From Sphingomonas paucimobilis NBRC 13935 (GTDB lineage Bacteria > Pseudomonadota > Alphaproteobacteria > Sphingomonadales > Sphingomonadaceae): a stretch of 64,000 bases of DNA. Under the pieces are notes generated by a model. It ran no database searches. It saw only the letters and a program-made list of their open reading frames with translations, and was not told where the DNA came from. The stretch covers positions 21,605 through 85,604 of the forward strand of contig NZ_BBJS01000061.1 in assembly GCF_000739895.2 (NCBI RefSeq), written 5' to 3'. The position numbers were made by a program, and so were the translations under genes. Positions 26,993 through 35,756 of the stretch are shown piece by piece (the stretch's first letter is position 1; each line of letters starts with the position of its first letter).

Positions 26993-27475
26993 TCATCCGT
27001 CGTCACCGCGCAGATTGGCGATCATCCGCAACAGGACGCGCTTGCACGTCGCCAGGTCGTCTTCGGAGATGCCGGCGGTCATGACCGCGTAATGCTCCTC
27101 CATCTGCGGCCAGCAGGCGTGGAGCAGCGTGCTGCCGTCTTCGGTCAGGCCGATCTCGCGGCGGCGGCCGTCCTGCTCGGACACGTGCCGCTCGACCAGG
27201 CCGTTGGTCACCATGGCGTCGATCGCGCGGCTGGCGGTCGATTGCTCGGCAAAGGCGCGGGCCGTAATTTCGTTGACGGTCAGCCCGTTCTGGATGTGCA
27301 GCACCGACAGGGTGCGCAGCGTCACCGTATTGATCCCGGCGGCGGCCAGCCGCTTGTTCTGCGCGCTCTGCCCCGCACTGGCCAGCCGATTGACCAGATA
27401 GGGGACGAAATCCTCCAGCGCGGCCTGCGTATGCGGCGGCTGGCCAACGCGCCTTTTGCTATCCCGTTCGCTCAT
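26993..27475 (-). CDS. MarR family transcriptional regulator
   Basis: 160 residues from the ATG at 27475 with GGAGTGAGGG upstream. The winged helix is typical: LTVNEITARAFAEQSTASRAIDAMVTNGLVER followed by the beta-wing EQDGRRREIGLTEDG with the conserved DxR pattern. MarR repressors of aromatic catabolism usually release DNA on binding an aryl-CoA thioester or aromatic acid. It follows iorB by 49 bp, in the same orientation, so it is probably the third gene of the ior operon and autoregulated. Palindromes before iorA and before the CoA ligase are its likely operators. Confidence 0.85.
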   Translation of the reverse strand: MSERDSKRRVGQPPHTQAALEDFVPYLVNRLASAGQSAQNKRLAAAGINTVTLRTLSVLHIQNGLTVNEITARAFAEQSTASRAIDAMVTNGLVERHVSEQDGRRREIGLTEDGSTLLHACWPQMEEHYAVMTAGISEDDLATCKRVLLRMIANLRGDDG

Positions 27476-27524
27476 GCCCTCACTCCACCGATGCTCCGCG
27501 TAAAGGCGGAACCCCGGGTCGCCG

Positions 27525-29114
27525 TCAAGCCGAGGCAGCGACCGGCCCGGGCCCGGTGAACGAGGAGATGGTGGCAATCACGCCGTCCAGACCATCCTGC
27601 CCTGCGTCGCGGATCGCCGCTTCGCGCAGCCGCCGCGCCCAGTCGGCGGCGTCGCCGCGCTGCTCGATGGCGCGGATCGTCGCGATCACGCGGTCGAATT
27701 TCGACAGGCCGCGCGCATGAGTATCCGAATAGCCCTTGATGAGCCGCCGGCATTTCAACACCTCGACCGCCAGCTCATAATTGTGGCCGAGCGTCTCCAT
27801 CGCATAGCCCAGCCACGCGTCGCGATGCGCGACCTCCACCGAATGGCGCAGCGAGCGGCGGCGCAGCACGCGCATCCCCGCCAGCAGGTACAGGGCGAGG
27901 AACCAGAGCAACGCATAAGTGCGCACTCGTCTTCCCCTGTTCACGCGGGCGTCGAGCCAGGCGTAGAGGCGCGGTCGACGTTCCAGCCAGCGGCCGATCC
28001 CGGCTGGCAATGTTCCAGCGACCTCCTCCATCCGCGGGTGCATGAACTCGGTGGTCCGCAGGATCTGGTCCGGGCGGACGCCGACCTCTCGCTCGATCCG
28101 CGTACGGCGGGCGGCGCGGGTCTTCAGGTCGGCAACGCGGATGACGTCGTCATAGGTCATCGCGTTGGCAAGATATTTGGCCGCATGTTCGGTGAACGCC
28201 CATCCGCGTGGCCCGCCCCCCGCGGCGCGGTCGGCCACGACGACGAGGGCCAGCGCGTCGAGATACTCCTCGCCATACCGCGCGTCCTGATAATCAACGA
28301 CCTTCGCCAGCCCCGCCTGCACCATCGCCCACGCCGGCTGCGGCACCATGTCCTGCATCCGCGTCAGCAGCATCTGGAAACGCGGGTCGATGGGCGGAAG
28401 CGTCGCGGTGGGTGCCTCGACCGGCTCGGGTTCGGGCTCGCCCTCCGGCCCCGCCACCACGCGATCGAACGCCGCGTCGAACGTCTTGATGCTTGCCGCG
28501 ACGCCCTTGCCGTCCGCCGCGATCACCGCGTGATAGGCGGATCGCACGAACGGCAGTGCGCCCGATCCGGCGAGCGCACCGAACAGCGCGGCGGAGATGA
28601 CGCTGCCGTTACGCACCGCCAGCGCGTCCATGTCGAAGATGATTTGCTGGCGTGCGGTGACGCCGATCGCATCGACCACGGCCCCGCTTTCGGCGATACC
28701 TTCGCCCGGCGCGCTCTTCTCGCTGATCGCCAGCGACCTGTGGCTGGACGCGATCAGCGTGGTTCGGTCGGGCGTCACGATGCCGCGCAGGATCGACCGG
28801 CCCGCCTCCATGAATTCCGATGCCAGCACGATGTCGACATCGCCCGGCGTCGGCATCTGTGCCAGGATCGGCTTCTGCCCGTTCGCCGCGCGCATGATCT
28901 CGACATAATAGATCGTCGCGCCGGTACGCTGCGCTACGCCGGGGACGGAAGTGGATTGCGCCACCCAGCCCGCCTCCTCGGCCAGTCGCACGATCCAGCC
29001 GGTCAGCACGCCGCCGCCCTGCCCGCCCATCGCGACGATCGCGATCGCGATCGGCCGTTCGGTCGGCGGACCGGCCGGAGCGAGCGGCAGTACCAGTCCC
29101 TGTGCCACGCTCAT
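27525..29114 (-). CDS. iorB: Indolepyruvate oxidoreductase subunit beta, with DUF6537 C-terminus
   Basis: 529 residues; ATG at 29114 overlaps the iorA stop (ATGA). The N-terminal 190 residues are the POR gamma-type domain (AIVAMGGQGGGVLTGWI, AQRTGATIYYVEI). The remaining 330 residues correspond to the DUF6537 extension seen in fused aerobic 2-oxoacid oxidoreductases (HAAKYLANAMTYDDVIRVADLK, YAMETLGHNYELAVEVLKCRRLIKGYSDTHARG). With IorA it converts an aryl-2-oxoacid and CoA to arylacyl-CoA, CO2 and reduced ferredoxin. Archaeal IorB is only about 200 residues, so this is the long bacterial form. Confidence 0.85.
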   Translation of the reverse strand: MSVAQGLVLPLAPAGPPTERPIAIAIVAMGGQGGGVLTGWIVRLAEEAGWVAQSTSVPGVAQRTGATIYYVEIMRAANGQKPILAQMPTPGDVDIVLASEFMEAGRSILRGIVTPDRTTLIASSHRSLAISEKSAPGEGIAESGAVVDAIGVTARQQIIFDMDALAVRNGSVISAALFGALAGSGALPFVRSAYHAVIAADGKGVAASIKTFDAAFDRVVAGPEGEPEPEPVEAPTATLPPIDPRFQMLLTRMQDMVPQPAWAMVQAGLAKVVDYQDARYGEEYLDALALVVVADRAAGGGPRGWAFTEHAAKYLANAMTYDDVIRVADLKTRAARRTRIEREVGVRPDQILRTTEFMHPRMEEVAGTLPAGIGRWLERRPRLYAWLDARVNRGRRVRTYALLWFLALYLLAGMRVLRRRSLRHSVEVAHRDAWLGYAMETLGHNYELAVEVLKCRRLIKGYSDTHARGLSKFDRVIATIRAIEQRGDAADWARRLREAAIRDAGQDGLDGVIATISSFTGPGPVAASA

Positions 29115-31264
29115 GCCGACACCGCGATGCGGCGCGCGGCGCGGCGGCGCTGGAGGAAGCGGATCATCGCCATCGTCATCCGCTCGCCCAGCCGCTCGGT
29201 CGCGGTCGGGTTGTGCACCACCTCGGCCCGGTAGAAGGACGGACAGAGCGCCGCCGCCTCCGACACCTCGCCGCAATTGCCGCAGCCGACGCAGCTATTG
29301 TCGATCGCCGCGACGGGATCGTCGCGCAGCGGGTCGTCGAGCGTCTTGACCGACAGCGACGGGCAGCCGGACAAGCGGATACAGCTATGGTCGCCGGTGC
29401 AGACATCTTCGTCGACGCCAAACCGCTCCTTCACCACCCGCTTGCCTTCCTTGATATGACGCGCGACCAGCGGCTTCACGCGACGCTGCTTGTTCAGCAT
29501 GCATTCCGAGGACGCGATGATGATCTTGGGCCCCGCATCGGGGGTGGTCAGCGCCTCCTTCAGGACGCTGCGCATCTTACCGACGTCATAGGTGCGATCG
29601 ACCTCGCGCACCCATTTCGCGCCGATGCCGCGCACCGCGTCGATGATCGGGTTGTTGGTGGCGCGGGTCTTGTTCTCCGCCCGCGACGACAGGATGTCCT
29701 GACCGCCGGTGGCCGAAGAATAGAAATTGTCGACGATCAGGAACACGCCGTCATGCTTGTTATACACGGCGTTGCCGATGCCGCTGGTCAGGCCGTTGTG
29801 CCAGAAACCGCCATCGCCCATCACCGCGATCGAACGCTTGCCGGCCTTTACCCCGAACGCCGCGGTCGAGGCGGGGCCCAGGCCATAGCCCATCGTCGTG
29901 TTGCCGATGTTGAACGGTGGCAGGATCGAGAACAGGTGGCAGCCGATATCGGCGGAGACATGATGCTCGCCCAGTTCCTCCTGCACCAGCTTCATCGCGG
30001 CGAAGATCGGGCGTTCCGGACATCCGGTGCACAGGCCCGGCGGACGGGGGGGCACGACCGATTTCAGCCGCTCGACCGTCGGGTCAGCCAGTACCGCGCG
30101 CGCGTCGGGCACCGGCGGCCGATTGCCGAGCAGTCGCGGCGCATGATCCTCCAGGAACGCCTGCACCCCGATCATGATCGCCTGGGCGGTATAGTCGCCC
30201 GCCATCGGCAGCACGTCCTTGCCGCGTACCTTCGTCGCCAAGTCGCGGCGGCGCAGCACGGTGTGGAGCGCCTGTTCCAGATATTCGGGCTGCCCCTCCT
30301 CGACCATCAGCAGCGCGTCCTTGCCGGCCGCGAACTCGGCGATCTCCGTATCGATCATCGGATAGGTGACGTTCATCACATAGAGTGGAATCGCCGTGTT
30401 GCCATATGCGTCCGAAAGGCCGAGATATTGCAGCGCGCGGATGACGTTGTTGTACATGCCGCCCTGCAGGACGATGCCGACCGGCCCCTCGTCCGGCCCG
30501 AACCGTTCGTTCAGGTGATGATCGCGGATGAAGTCGATCGCGGCGGGCATACGCTGCGCGATCTTCTCCCGCTCGTGGGCATAGGCGGCCGGTGGCAGGA
30601 CGATGCGGTCCAAGTCGCGCCGTGGGTTGGTCAGGGCGTCGGCGATCGTGAAGGCGGGTCGGACATTGTCCTTGCATGCGAAGCTGCCGTGCATGTGGCA
30701 GGTGCGGACCCGGACCTGCAGCATCACGGGCGTCGCCGACGCCTCCGACAACTGAAACCCCTTCTCGATCAGGTCGACGATGCAGCCATGGTCGGGACGC
30801 GGATCGAGCAGCCACATCTGCGACTTCATCGCGAAGGCGTGAGTGCGCTCCTGCATGATCGAGGAGCCTTCGCCATAATCCTCGCCGACGATGACCATCG
30901 CACCGCCCGTCACCCCGCCCGAGGCGAGGTTGGACAAGGCATCGGAGGCGACGTTGGTGCCCACCGTCGACTTCCACGCCACCGCCCCGCGCAATGGGTA
31001 CATGACCGAGGCGGACAGCATCGCGGCGGCCGTCGATTCGTTCGCGGAACTCTGGAAATTGACGCCCAGTTCGTCGAGCACGTCCTTGGCATCGGCCAAC
31101 ACGTCGATCAGGTGCGAGATCGGCGACCCCTGATAGCCGCCGACATAGGCAACGCCGGACTGGAGCAGCCCTTTGGTGATCGCCAGGATCGCCTCGCCTT
31201 TGAAGACGTCGCCTTCCCCCAGCCGCAGATGCTCCACCTCACGCGCGAACGATCGCTCTGCCAT
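29111..31264 (-). CDS. iorA: Indolepyruvate (arylpyruvate) ferredoxin oxidoreductase subunit alpha
   Basis: 717 residues from the ATG at 31264 (GAGG and AGGAA upstream). The POR N-terminal domain (KGEAILAITKGLLQSG, GGYQGSPISHLID) is followed by the thiamine diphosphate domain with GDGGFWHNGLTSGIGNAV. The C-terminal ferredoxin domain has clusters CTGDHSC...GCP and CVGCGNC...CP; the first is irregular in Cys spacing. The enzyme makes arylacetyl-CoA from arylpyruvates. An aerobic, high-GC sphingomonad with this oxygen-sensitive enzyme type uses the long bacterial variant. The start lies 17 bp from a palindromic operator, so repression by the MarR two genes downstream is likely. Confidence 0.88.
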   Translation of the reverse strand: MAERSFAREVEHLRLGEGDVFKGEAILAITKGLLQSGVAYVGGYQGSPISHLIDVLADAKDVLDELGVNFQSSANESTAAAMLSASVMYPLRGAVAWKSTVGTNVASDALSNLASGGVTGGAMVIVGEDYGEGSSIMQERTHAFAMKSQMWLLDPRPDHGCIVDLIEKGFQLSEASATPVMLQVRVRTCHMHGSFACKDNVRPAFTIADALTNPRRDLDRIVLPPAAYAHEREKIAQRMPAAIDFIRDHHLNERFGPDEGPVGIVLQGGMYNNVIRALQYLGLSDAYGNTAIPLYVMNVTYPMIDTEIAEFAAGKDALLMVEEGQPEYLEQALHTVLRRRDLATKVRGKDVLPMAGDYTAQAIMIGVQAFLEDHAPRLLGNRPPVPDARAVLADPTVERLKSVVPPRPPGLCTGCPERPIFAAMKLVQEELGEHHVSADIGCHLFSILPPFNIGNTTMGYGLGPASTAAFGVKAGKRSIAVMGDGGFWHNGLTSGIGNAVYNKHDGVFLIVDNFYSSATGGQDILSSRAENKTRATNNPIIDAVRGIGAKWVREVDRTYDVGKMRSVLKEALTTPDAGPKIIIASSECMLNKQRRVKPLVARHIKEGKRVVKERFGVDEDVCTGDHSCIRLSGCPSLSVKTLDDPLRDDPVAAIDNSCVGCGNCGEVSEAAALCPSFYRAEVVHNPTATERLGERMTMAMIRFLQRRRAARRIAVSA

Positions 31265-31280
31265 GGTTCCTCGCCTCAAT

Positions 31281-31298
31281 AATATGCATATGCATATA
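31281..31298. promoter_or_regulatory. Palindromic operator upstream of iorA
   Basis: AATATGCA-TA-TGCATATA; the inner 16 bases ATATGCATATGCATAT (31282-31297) form a perfect palindrome. It begins 17 bp upstream of the iorA ATG and so overlaps the expected promoter or leader. Seventeen of 18 positions match the site at 26940 apart from the spacer. Together they define a two-operon MarR regulon. Confidence 0.7.
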
Positions 31299-31319
31299 TA
31301 TAGGGCGTGAGCCTGTCAA

Positions 31320-31703
31320 TCAGGTTGCGACGGTCTCGACCTTCGCCAGCCAGCGGTCGGCCTCCTCGTACGTATCGAAAATCGAGCAGTTGGGCAGATC
31401 GTGCAGCGTGCGGCCGACCTGCAAGCGCAAGAGCGCGCTGGGGACGATCATCGCGTTCAGCGAAACCGGCGCGCGCCGGACCAGATCGGCGAAGCCCCGG
31501 GTGATCTCTAGGACCTCCTGCGACTGGACCGGCCAGTCGCGCAGGTCGTCGAGCAGGGTGAAGCTGCGCGCCGCCGGCCCCGCCGCCCCGGCCAGCGCCG
31601 CGCGCATCCGGTCAACGATCGCATGGGCGTCATGTGCCGACCAGAAGCCGGTATAGCGGATGTGAAGCCGGCAACGCCGTGGATCAAACTGGGCATCGAA
31701 CAT
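31320..31703 (-). CDS. Small STAS/SpoIIAA-like protein of unknown function
   Basis: 127 residues, no signal peptide or membrane helix. The pattern of beta strands and amphipathic helices (RRCRLHIRYTGFWSAHDAHAIVDRMRAALAG, FTLLDDLRDWPV, FDTYEEADRWLAK) resembles the STAS/SpoIIAA-like proteins often annotated as hypothetical in Alphaproteobacteria. No catalytic residues can be proposed. GAGG lies about nine bases before the ATG. It follows the maleate isomerase gene by 62 bp in the same direction, and its stop lies just before the iorA operator, so it probably ends the nitrilase operon. Confidence 0.6.
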   Translation of the reverse strand: MFDAQFDPRRCRLHIRYTGFWSAHDAHAIVDRMRAALAGAAGPAARSFTLLDDLRDWPVQSQEVLEITRGFADLVRRAPVSLNAMIVPSALLRLQVGRTLHDLPNCSIFDTYEEADRWLAKVETVAT

Positions 31704-31765
31704 CCGGATGCGCCTCTTTTTTTCTTACCCTTATCCGCCCTACCTAGCGCGGGACGGATGGACGA

Positions 31766-32521
31766 TCAGTATTTGCCGCCCAGCAGCGCGCCGGCATCCG
31801 GCAGGCGACGTTCCAGCCCCAGCCGGTCAAGCATCTGATGCGTGGTGCAAACCGCCGCAGACACGACGGGCACACCGATCCGATCCTCCAGCCGCTGGAT
31901 GATCGGCAGCGATGGCATCTGCACACAGGCCGACGCAACGAACACGTCGATCCCGTCCCGATCCACCTGCTGATAGATGTCGAGCAGCCGCTCGGGATCG
32001 TGGCGGCCGACGTCCAGATTGTCGGGTATCTCCAGCGCCGCGAAATCGCGAACGGCGATCCCCTCATTCTCGATATAGTCGACCACTAGCCGGGTGAGCG
32101 GCTTCATATAGGGGCAGATGATCGAGATCGTCTTGGCGCCCATCAGCTTCAGCCCCTCGACCAGTGCGCCGGCGCTCGTCACCACCGGGGTCGGCGCGCC
32201 GTTCTCCACGGTCCGCTCGTGCAGCCGCCGCGCCGACTCGCGGTGATAACCGGGCCCCATGCTCATGATCGCGACGAGGCAGGCATAGCCGAGCACGTCG
32301 ACCCGGGCGTCGGTGAGTTCGATCGCGCAGCGGTCGCTGTCGCGGTCCATCGCCTCCAACTCCTCCTTCACCACCTTCTTCATCCGCATCCGGCTGGAAT
32401 GGAAGGTGAAGCGCTCCGGCAGCACGGCTTCGCGCGCGCGCAGCATCGCCGGGATCTCGGTTTCCATGGTGGTGTTCGACGACGGCACGATCTGGCCGAT
32501 GCGATAGCTGCGCTGAGTCAT
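31766..32521 (-). CDS. maiA: Maleate cis-trans isomerase
   Basis: 251 residues, the usual length. The protein matches the Asp/Glu racemase-fold maleate isomerases closely: IGQIVPSSNTTMETEIPAML at the start, FTFHSSRMRMK, and the two catalytic cysteines Cys81 (GYACLVAIMS) and Cys199 (ASACVQMPS). It converts maleate to fumarate through a covalent Cys adduct. In nicotinate pathways it follows maleamate amidase; here it sits behind a nitrilase and across from gentisate genes. It could therefore serve a branch in which maleylpyruvate is hydrolysed directly to maleate. The nitrilase gene ends 17 bp upstream, so the two are cotranscribed. Confidence 0.9.
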   Translation of the reverse strand: MTQRSYRIGQIVPSSNTTMETEIPAMLRAREAVLPERFTFHSSRMRMKKVVKEELEAMDRDSDRCAIELTDARVDVLGYACLVAIMSMGPGYHRESARRLHERTVENGAPTPVVTSAGALVEGLKLMGAKTISIICPYMKPLTRLVVDYIENEGIAVRDFAALEIPDNLDVGRHDPERLLDIYQQVDRDGIDVFVASACVQMPSLPIIQRLEDRIGVPVVSAAVCTTHQMLDRLGLERRLPDAGALLGGKY

Positions 32522-32538
32522 GGCGGTCCTCTGGCGGG

Positions 32539-33549
32539 TCAGGATGAAGGGGCGTCGGCGAGCGCCGGCAGGGGCTCGGCCTTTGTTTCGGCCGCGATGC
32601 GGACCGGCTGCTGCGGCATGGCGTTCACACGCAGGTCGAAGATGTCGAAGCGGTTATAATGGCCGATGATGTCGTGCATCTGCTTGGGCTGGATGCAGCG
32701 CGACAAGTCGATCTCGGCATAGACGATACCCTCCTCGTCGATCAGCGGCGCGCCGACGGTGCGACCATCGGGGCCGAGGATGCCGGAAAAGGCGCTGTTC
32801 TTCCGCTCCAGCCGCGCCCGCGCGTCGGGGACCAGCGTCTCCATCGCAGCGATGATCTCCTCCGACACGGTCGAGCAGGAGACGATCGTGAACAGCTTGC
32901 CCTCGAAGCAATGCGCCGCCGCGCGCACCCGAATCGCCTCCGCCATGTCATAGTCGGGCGGCGCCACCGGCAGCGCGATATAGCTGGCGACATGCACCAG
33001 TTCGCCCTGCGCCAGCAGGGTAAAGCGGGCGAGCGTGTTGGTATTTTCCCCGCAGGCGAGTCCGCCGAGCGGGCCGATCGCGGTATCGTACACCGTCAGC
33101 GTCGATCCGTCGCCATGCGCCCAGGTCAGCTTTTCCGCCCAGGTCGGCACCAGCTTGCGGTGCTTTCCCAGGATTTCGCCGTCGGGGCCGATGAACAGCA
33201 TCGTGTTGTAGAGCGTGCCGAGCGACACCGGGCTGCGCTCATTGACGCCGATCACGACATGGACGCCCGCCTCCCGCGCGACCGTGCAGAGTTGGTCGAC
33301 CTCCGGCCCCGGCACCATGATCGAGGCACGGACCAGCTTTTCGAACCACGCGCTTCCCGCGACCGGATCGACGATCCAACTCCAATAGGGATAGCCCGCC
33401 ACGAACACCTCCGGAAAGGCGACCAGCGCCGCGCCGTTCGCCGCCGCCTCGCGGATCAGCGACGCCGCCTTGTCGACCGTGGCGACGGGATCGAGGAACG
33501 CCGGCGCCGCCTGCACGGCGGCGGCCTTGAAACGGGGCAGGTTCAGCAT
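32539..33549 (-). CDS. Nitrilase family carbon-nitrogen hydrolase
   Basis: 336 residues from the ATG at 33549, with AGGAAGGA upstream. The catalytic triad is intact: Glu47 (AFPEVF), Lys132 (HRKLVPTWAEKLTW) and Cys166 (GGLACGENTN). The GENTN context and length match true nitrilases (aliphatic/arylacetonitrile types), which hydrolyse R-CN to the acid and ammonia; amidases differ here. The product acid could enter the CoA ligase or gentisate routes nearby, but the nitrile is unknown. It is divergent from gentisate dioxygenase and cotranscribed with maiA. Confidence 0.85.
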   Translation of the reverse strand: MLNLPRFKAAAVQAAPAFLDPVATVDKAASLIREAAANGAALVAFPEVFVAGYPYWSWIVDPVAGSAWFEKLVRASIMVPGPEVDQLCTVAREAGVHVVIGVNERSPVSLGTLYNTMLFIGPDGEILGKHRKLVPTWAEKLTWAHGDGSTLTVYDTAIGPLGGLACGENTNTLARFTLLAQGELVHVASYIALPVAPPDYDMAEAIRVRAAAHCFEGKLFTIVSCSTVSEEIIAAMETLVPDARARLERKNSAFSGILGPDGRTVGAPLIDEEGIVYAEIDLSRCIQPKQMHDIIGHYNRFDIFDLRVNAMPQQPVRIAAETKAEPLPALADAPSS

Positions 33550-33612
33550 GGGCGAGCGATCCTTCCTGAGCGATCCGCCATCGATTGCCCGGATTGACAG
33601 CGCTTGGCAAGA

Positions 33613-33630
33613 TGTTTTAAGCCTATAACA
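33613..33630. promoter_or_regulatory. AT-rich inverted repeat in gentisate/nitrilase divergent promoter
   Basis: TGTTTTAAGCCTATAACA: the arms TGTTTTA and TATAACA pair at six of seven positions. It shares TTTTAAGC and other positions (12 of 18) with the site upstream of the second MarR gene (36686-36703). It lies 23 bp before the gentisate dioxygenase start, where a repressor would block transcription. Confidence 0.45.
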
Positions 33631-33652
33631 ATATTCCACGAGGAGACGGTGC

Positions 33653-34780
33653 ATGGCGACCGAGGCTTATGACGCATTCCGCGAGGACGTCGCCGGGCGT
33701 GCCAATGTCGGCGATACCGCCGAACTGATCGACTTCTATCGCGATCTGGAAGCCCAGCACGCCGGCGCGCTGTGGACCGTCGCCAACAAGATCGAGCCGT
33801 GGGAGCCGAAGTCGGGCTCCCAGCCCGTGGTCTGGCATTACGACCGGCTACGCGACCATGTGCTGCGCGCGCTGGAACTGGTCAGCCCGGAAAAGGCGGG
33901 GCGTCGCGTCGTCTATCTCGCCAATCCGGGCCGGCGCGACGTGTCGGCGGCGGTCGGCTGGCTCTATTCGGGATTGCAGGTGATGGGTCCGGGCGAGGTC
34001 GCCTCCGCCCATCGCCATTCCGCCTCGGCGCTGCGCTTCATCATGGAGGGGTCAGGCGCCTTCACCAATGTCGATGGCCACAAGATGACGCTGGGTCGCA
34101 ACGATTTTGTGCTGACGCCCAACGGGACGTGGCACGAACATGGCGTGACCGAGGACGGCACGGTATGCATCTGGCAGGATGGGCTCGACATCCCGCTGAT
34201 GAACGCACTCGACGCCAATTTTTACGAGGTGCATCCCGACCTGAACCAAGCGGTCGGCTTTCCGGTTGACGATTCCACCGCGACATGGGGCAACGCGGCG
34301 CTGCTGCCCGCCGGGGAAACCTGGTCGAAACGCTATTCGCCGCTGCTGAAATATGAGTGGGAGCCGACCTATGAGGCGCTCCTGCGCTACGCCCGTGCCA
34401 GCGACGGGTCGCCCTATGACGGCATCCATATGAACTATGTCAATCCCTTCAACGGCGGCCCGCCCATGTCGACGATCGGCGCATCGATGCAGTTGCTGCG
34501 CCCCGGCGAGCACACGCTGGCGCATCGCGAGGTCGGCAATTTCGTCTTCCAGTGCGCCAAGGGTTCCGGCCACTCGATCGTCGGCGGCAAGCGGCTCGAC
34601 TGGAAGGAGCGCGACATCTTCGTCGTGCCGTCTTGGATGTGGCACGAGCATGTCAACGGCTCGGCGAGCGAGGACGCCTGTCTGTTCTCGTTCCACGACC
34701 TGCCGACCATGCGCGCGCTCGGCCTCTACCGTTCGGAGGGGCTGGCGGAGAATGGCGGCCGGCAGCCCGTCCTTCGTTGA
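33653..34780 (+). CDS. gtdA: Gentisate 1,2-dioxygenase
   Basis: 375 residues in a bicupin fold, ATG with GAGGAG upstream. The Fe(II) ligands of the N-terminal cupin are His120 and His122 (SAHRHSASALRFIMEG) and His161 (NGTWHEHG). The second cupin (STIGASMQLLRPGEHTLAHREVGN) also keeps histidines. The enzyme cleaves gentisate between C1 and C2 to maleylpyruvate using oxygen. The next gene is a fumarylpyruvate-type hydrolase 28 bp downstream, which supports a gentisate substrate. The closely related 1-hydroxy-2-naphthoate and salicylate dioxygenases cannot be excluded from sequence alone. Confidence 0.88.
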   Translation: MATEAYDAFREDVAGRANVGDTAELIDFYRDLEAQHAGALWTVANKIEPWEPKSGSQPVVWHYDRLRDHVLRALELVSPEKAGRRVVYLANPGRRDVSAAVGWLYSGLQVMGPGEVASAHRHSASALRFIMEGSGAFTNVDGHKMTLGRNDFVLTPNGTWHEHGVTEDGTVCIWQDGLDIPLMNALDANFYEVHPDLNQAVGFPVDDSTATWGNAALLPAGETWSKRYSPLLKYEWEPTYEALLRYARASDGSPYDGIHMNYVNPFNGGPPMSTIGASMQLLRPGEHTLAHREVGNFVFQCAKGSGHSIVGGKRLDWKERDIFVVPSWMWHEHVNGSASEDACLFSFHDLPTMRALGLYRSEGLAENGGRQPVLR

Positions 34781-34808
34781 TCTTTCCCTCGTATTCGAAA
34801 GGATTTCC

Positions 34809-35720
34809 ATGCGTCTCGTCACTTACCGCGCCGGGATCGAAGCCGAAGCTCGACTGGGCGTGATCGTCGACGGGATCGTCGTCGATGTCGCACGCCTCGG
34901 CGCGCGCGCCGGCGTACCGCTGCCAGCACGGATGCTCGATTTCATCGACCTGGGCCCGGTGGCGCTCGCCGAACTGGCGGCGCTGCTCAGCGAGGCGAAG
35001 GGCCGCTGGCCGGTCAACGGCGCGCTGCCGCTCACCAATGTGCGCCTGCTCGCGCCGATCCCGCGCCCGCGCAAGAACGTGTTCGGCATCGGTCTGAACT
35101 ATATCGACCATGTCGCCGAAAGCGCGCAGGCGCTCGACACCTCGCCCGACCTGCCCAAGCAGCCGGTGATCTTCTCCAAGCCGCCGACCAGCGTGATCGC
35201 CCCGGGTGACCCGATCGTCCACCGCGCCGACATCACGCGCCAGCTGGACTGGGAGATCGAGCTGGGCTGCATCATCGGTACCACCGCGCGCCGCGTCCGC
35301 CGCGAGGACGCGCTAGCGCATGTCTTCGGCTATACCACGCTGATCGACATGAGCGCGCGCGACTGCCGCCGGGCAGGCCAGTGGATCTATTCCAAGGGGC
35401 AGGACAGCTATTGCCCGATGGGTCCATGCATCGTCACCGCCGACGAAATCCCCGATCCGCAAACGCTCGACCTGTGGCTGACCGTCAACGGCGTCGAGAA
35501 GCAGCGCAACAACACCAGTCACATGCTGTTCAAGGTCGACGAGCTAATCGCCGACATCAGTCAGGGCATCACGCTGGAGCCCGGCGACATCATCGCCACC
35601 GGCACGCCCGAGGGGGTCGGAGCCGGCCGCTCGCCACAGGAATGGGTCACGCCCGGCGACGTGATCGAGGGCGAGGTCGTCGGCATCGGCCGACTGCGCC
35701 ATCCCGTCGTCGCGGGGTGA
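34809..35720 (+). CDS. Fumarylacetoacetate hydrolase family: fumarylpyruvate/maleylpyruvate hydrolase
   Basis: 303 residues from the ATG at 34809. The FAH fold is clear: RPRKNVFGIGLNYIDHVAES, metal ligands Glu149 and Glu151 in DWEIELGCIIG, and GDIIATGTPEGVGAG near the end. It would cleave the ring-opened product of gentisate to fumarate (or maleate) and pyruvate. The neighbouring dioxygenase and the GST-type isomerase at 36772 favour fumarylpyruvate; maiA nearby leaves maleylpyruvate hydrolysis possible. A hairpin terminator follows the stop. Confidence 0.85.
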   Translation: MRLVTYRAGIEAEARLGVIVDGIVVDVARLGARAGVPLPARMLDFIDLGPVALAELAALLSEAKGRWPVNGALPLTNVRLLAPIPRPRKNVFGIGLNYIDHVAESAQALDTSPDLPKQPVIFSKPPTSVIAPGDPIVHRADITRQLDWEIELGCIIGTTARRVRREDALAHVFGYTTLIDMSARDCRRAGQWIYSKGQDSYCPMGPCIVTADEIPDPQTLDLWLTVNGVEKQRNNTSHMLFKVDELIADISQGITLEPGDIIATGTPEGVGAGRSPQEWVTPGDVIEGEVVGIGRLRHPVVAG

Positions 35721-35727
35721 CAGCGTG

Positions 35728-35752
35728 CCGGGTGGAGCGCCGCTCCACCCGG
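35728..35752. terminator. Hairpin terminator between convergent genes
   Basis: CCGGGTGGAGC pairs perfectly over 11 bp with GCTCCACCCGG, loop GCC. It sits between the hydrolase stop at 35720 (+) and the thioesterase stop at 35757 (-), so it can serve both strands. No T-run follows. Confidence 0.7.
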
Positions 35753-35756
35753 GCAT

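Noticed and set aside
29102..31282. A 726-codon plus-strand open frame opposite iorA
   Set aside because: The minus-strand iorA is unambiguous by motifs; the opposite frame has no recognisable domain and is a codon-bias artefact.
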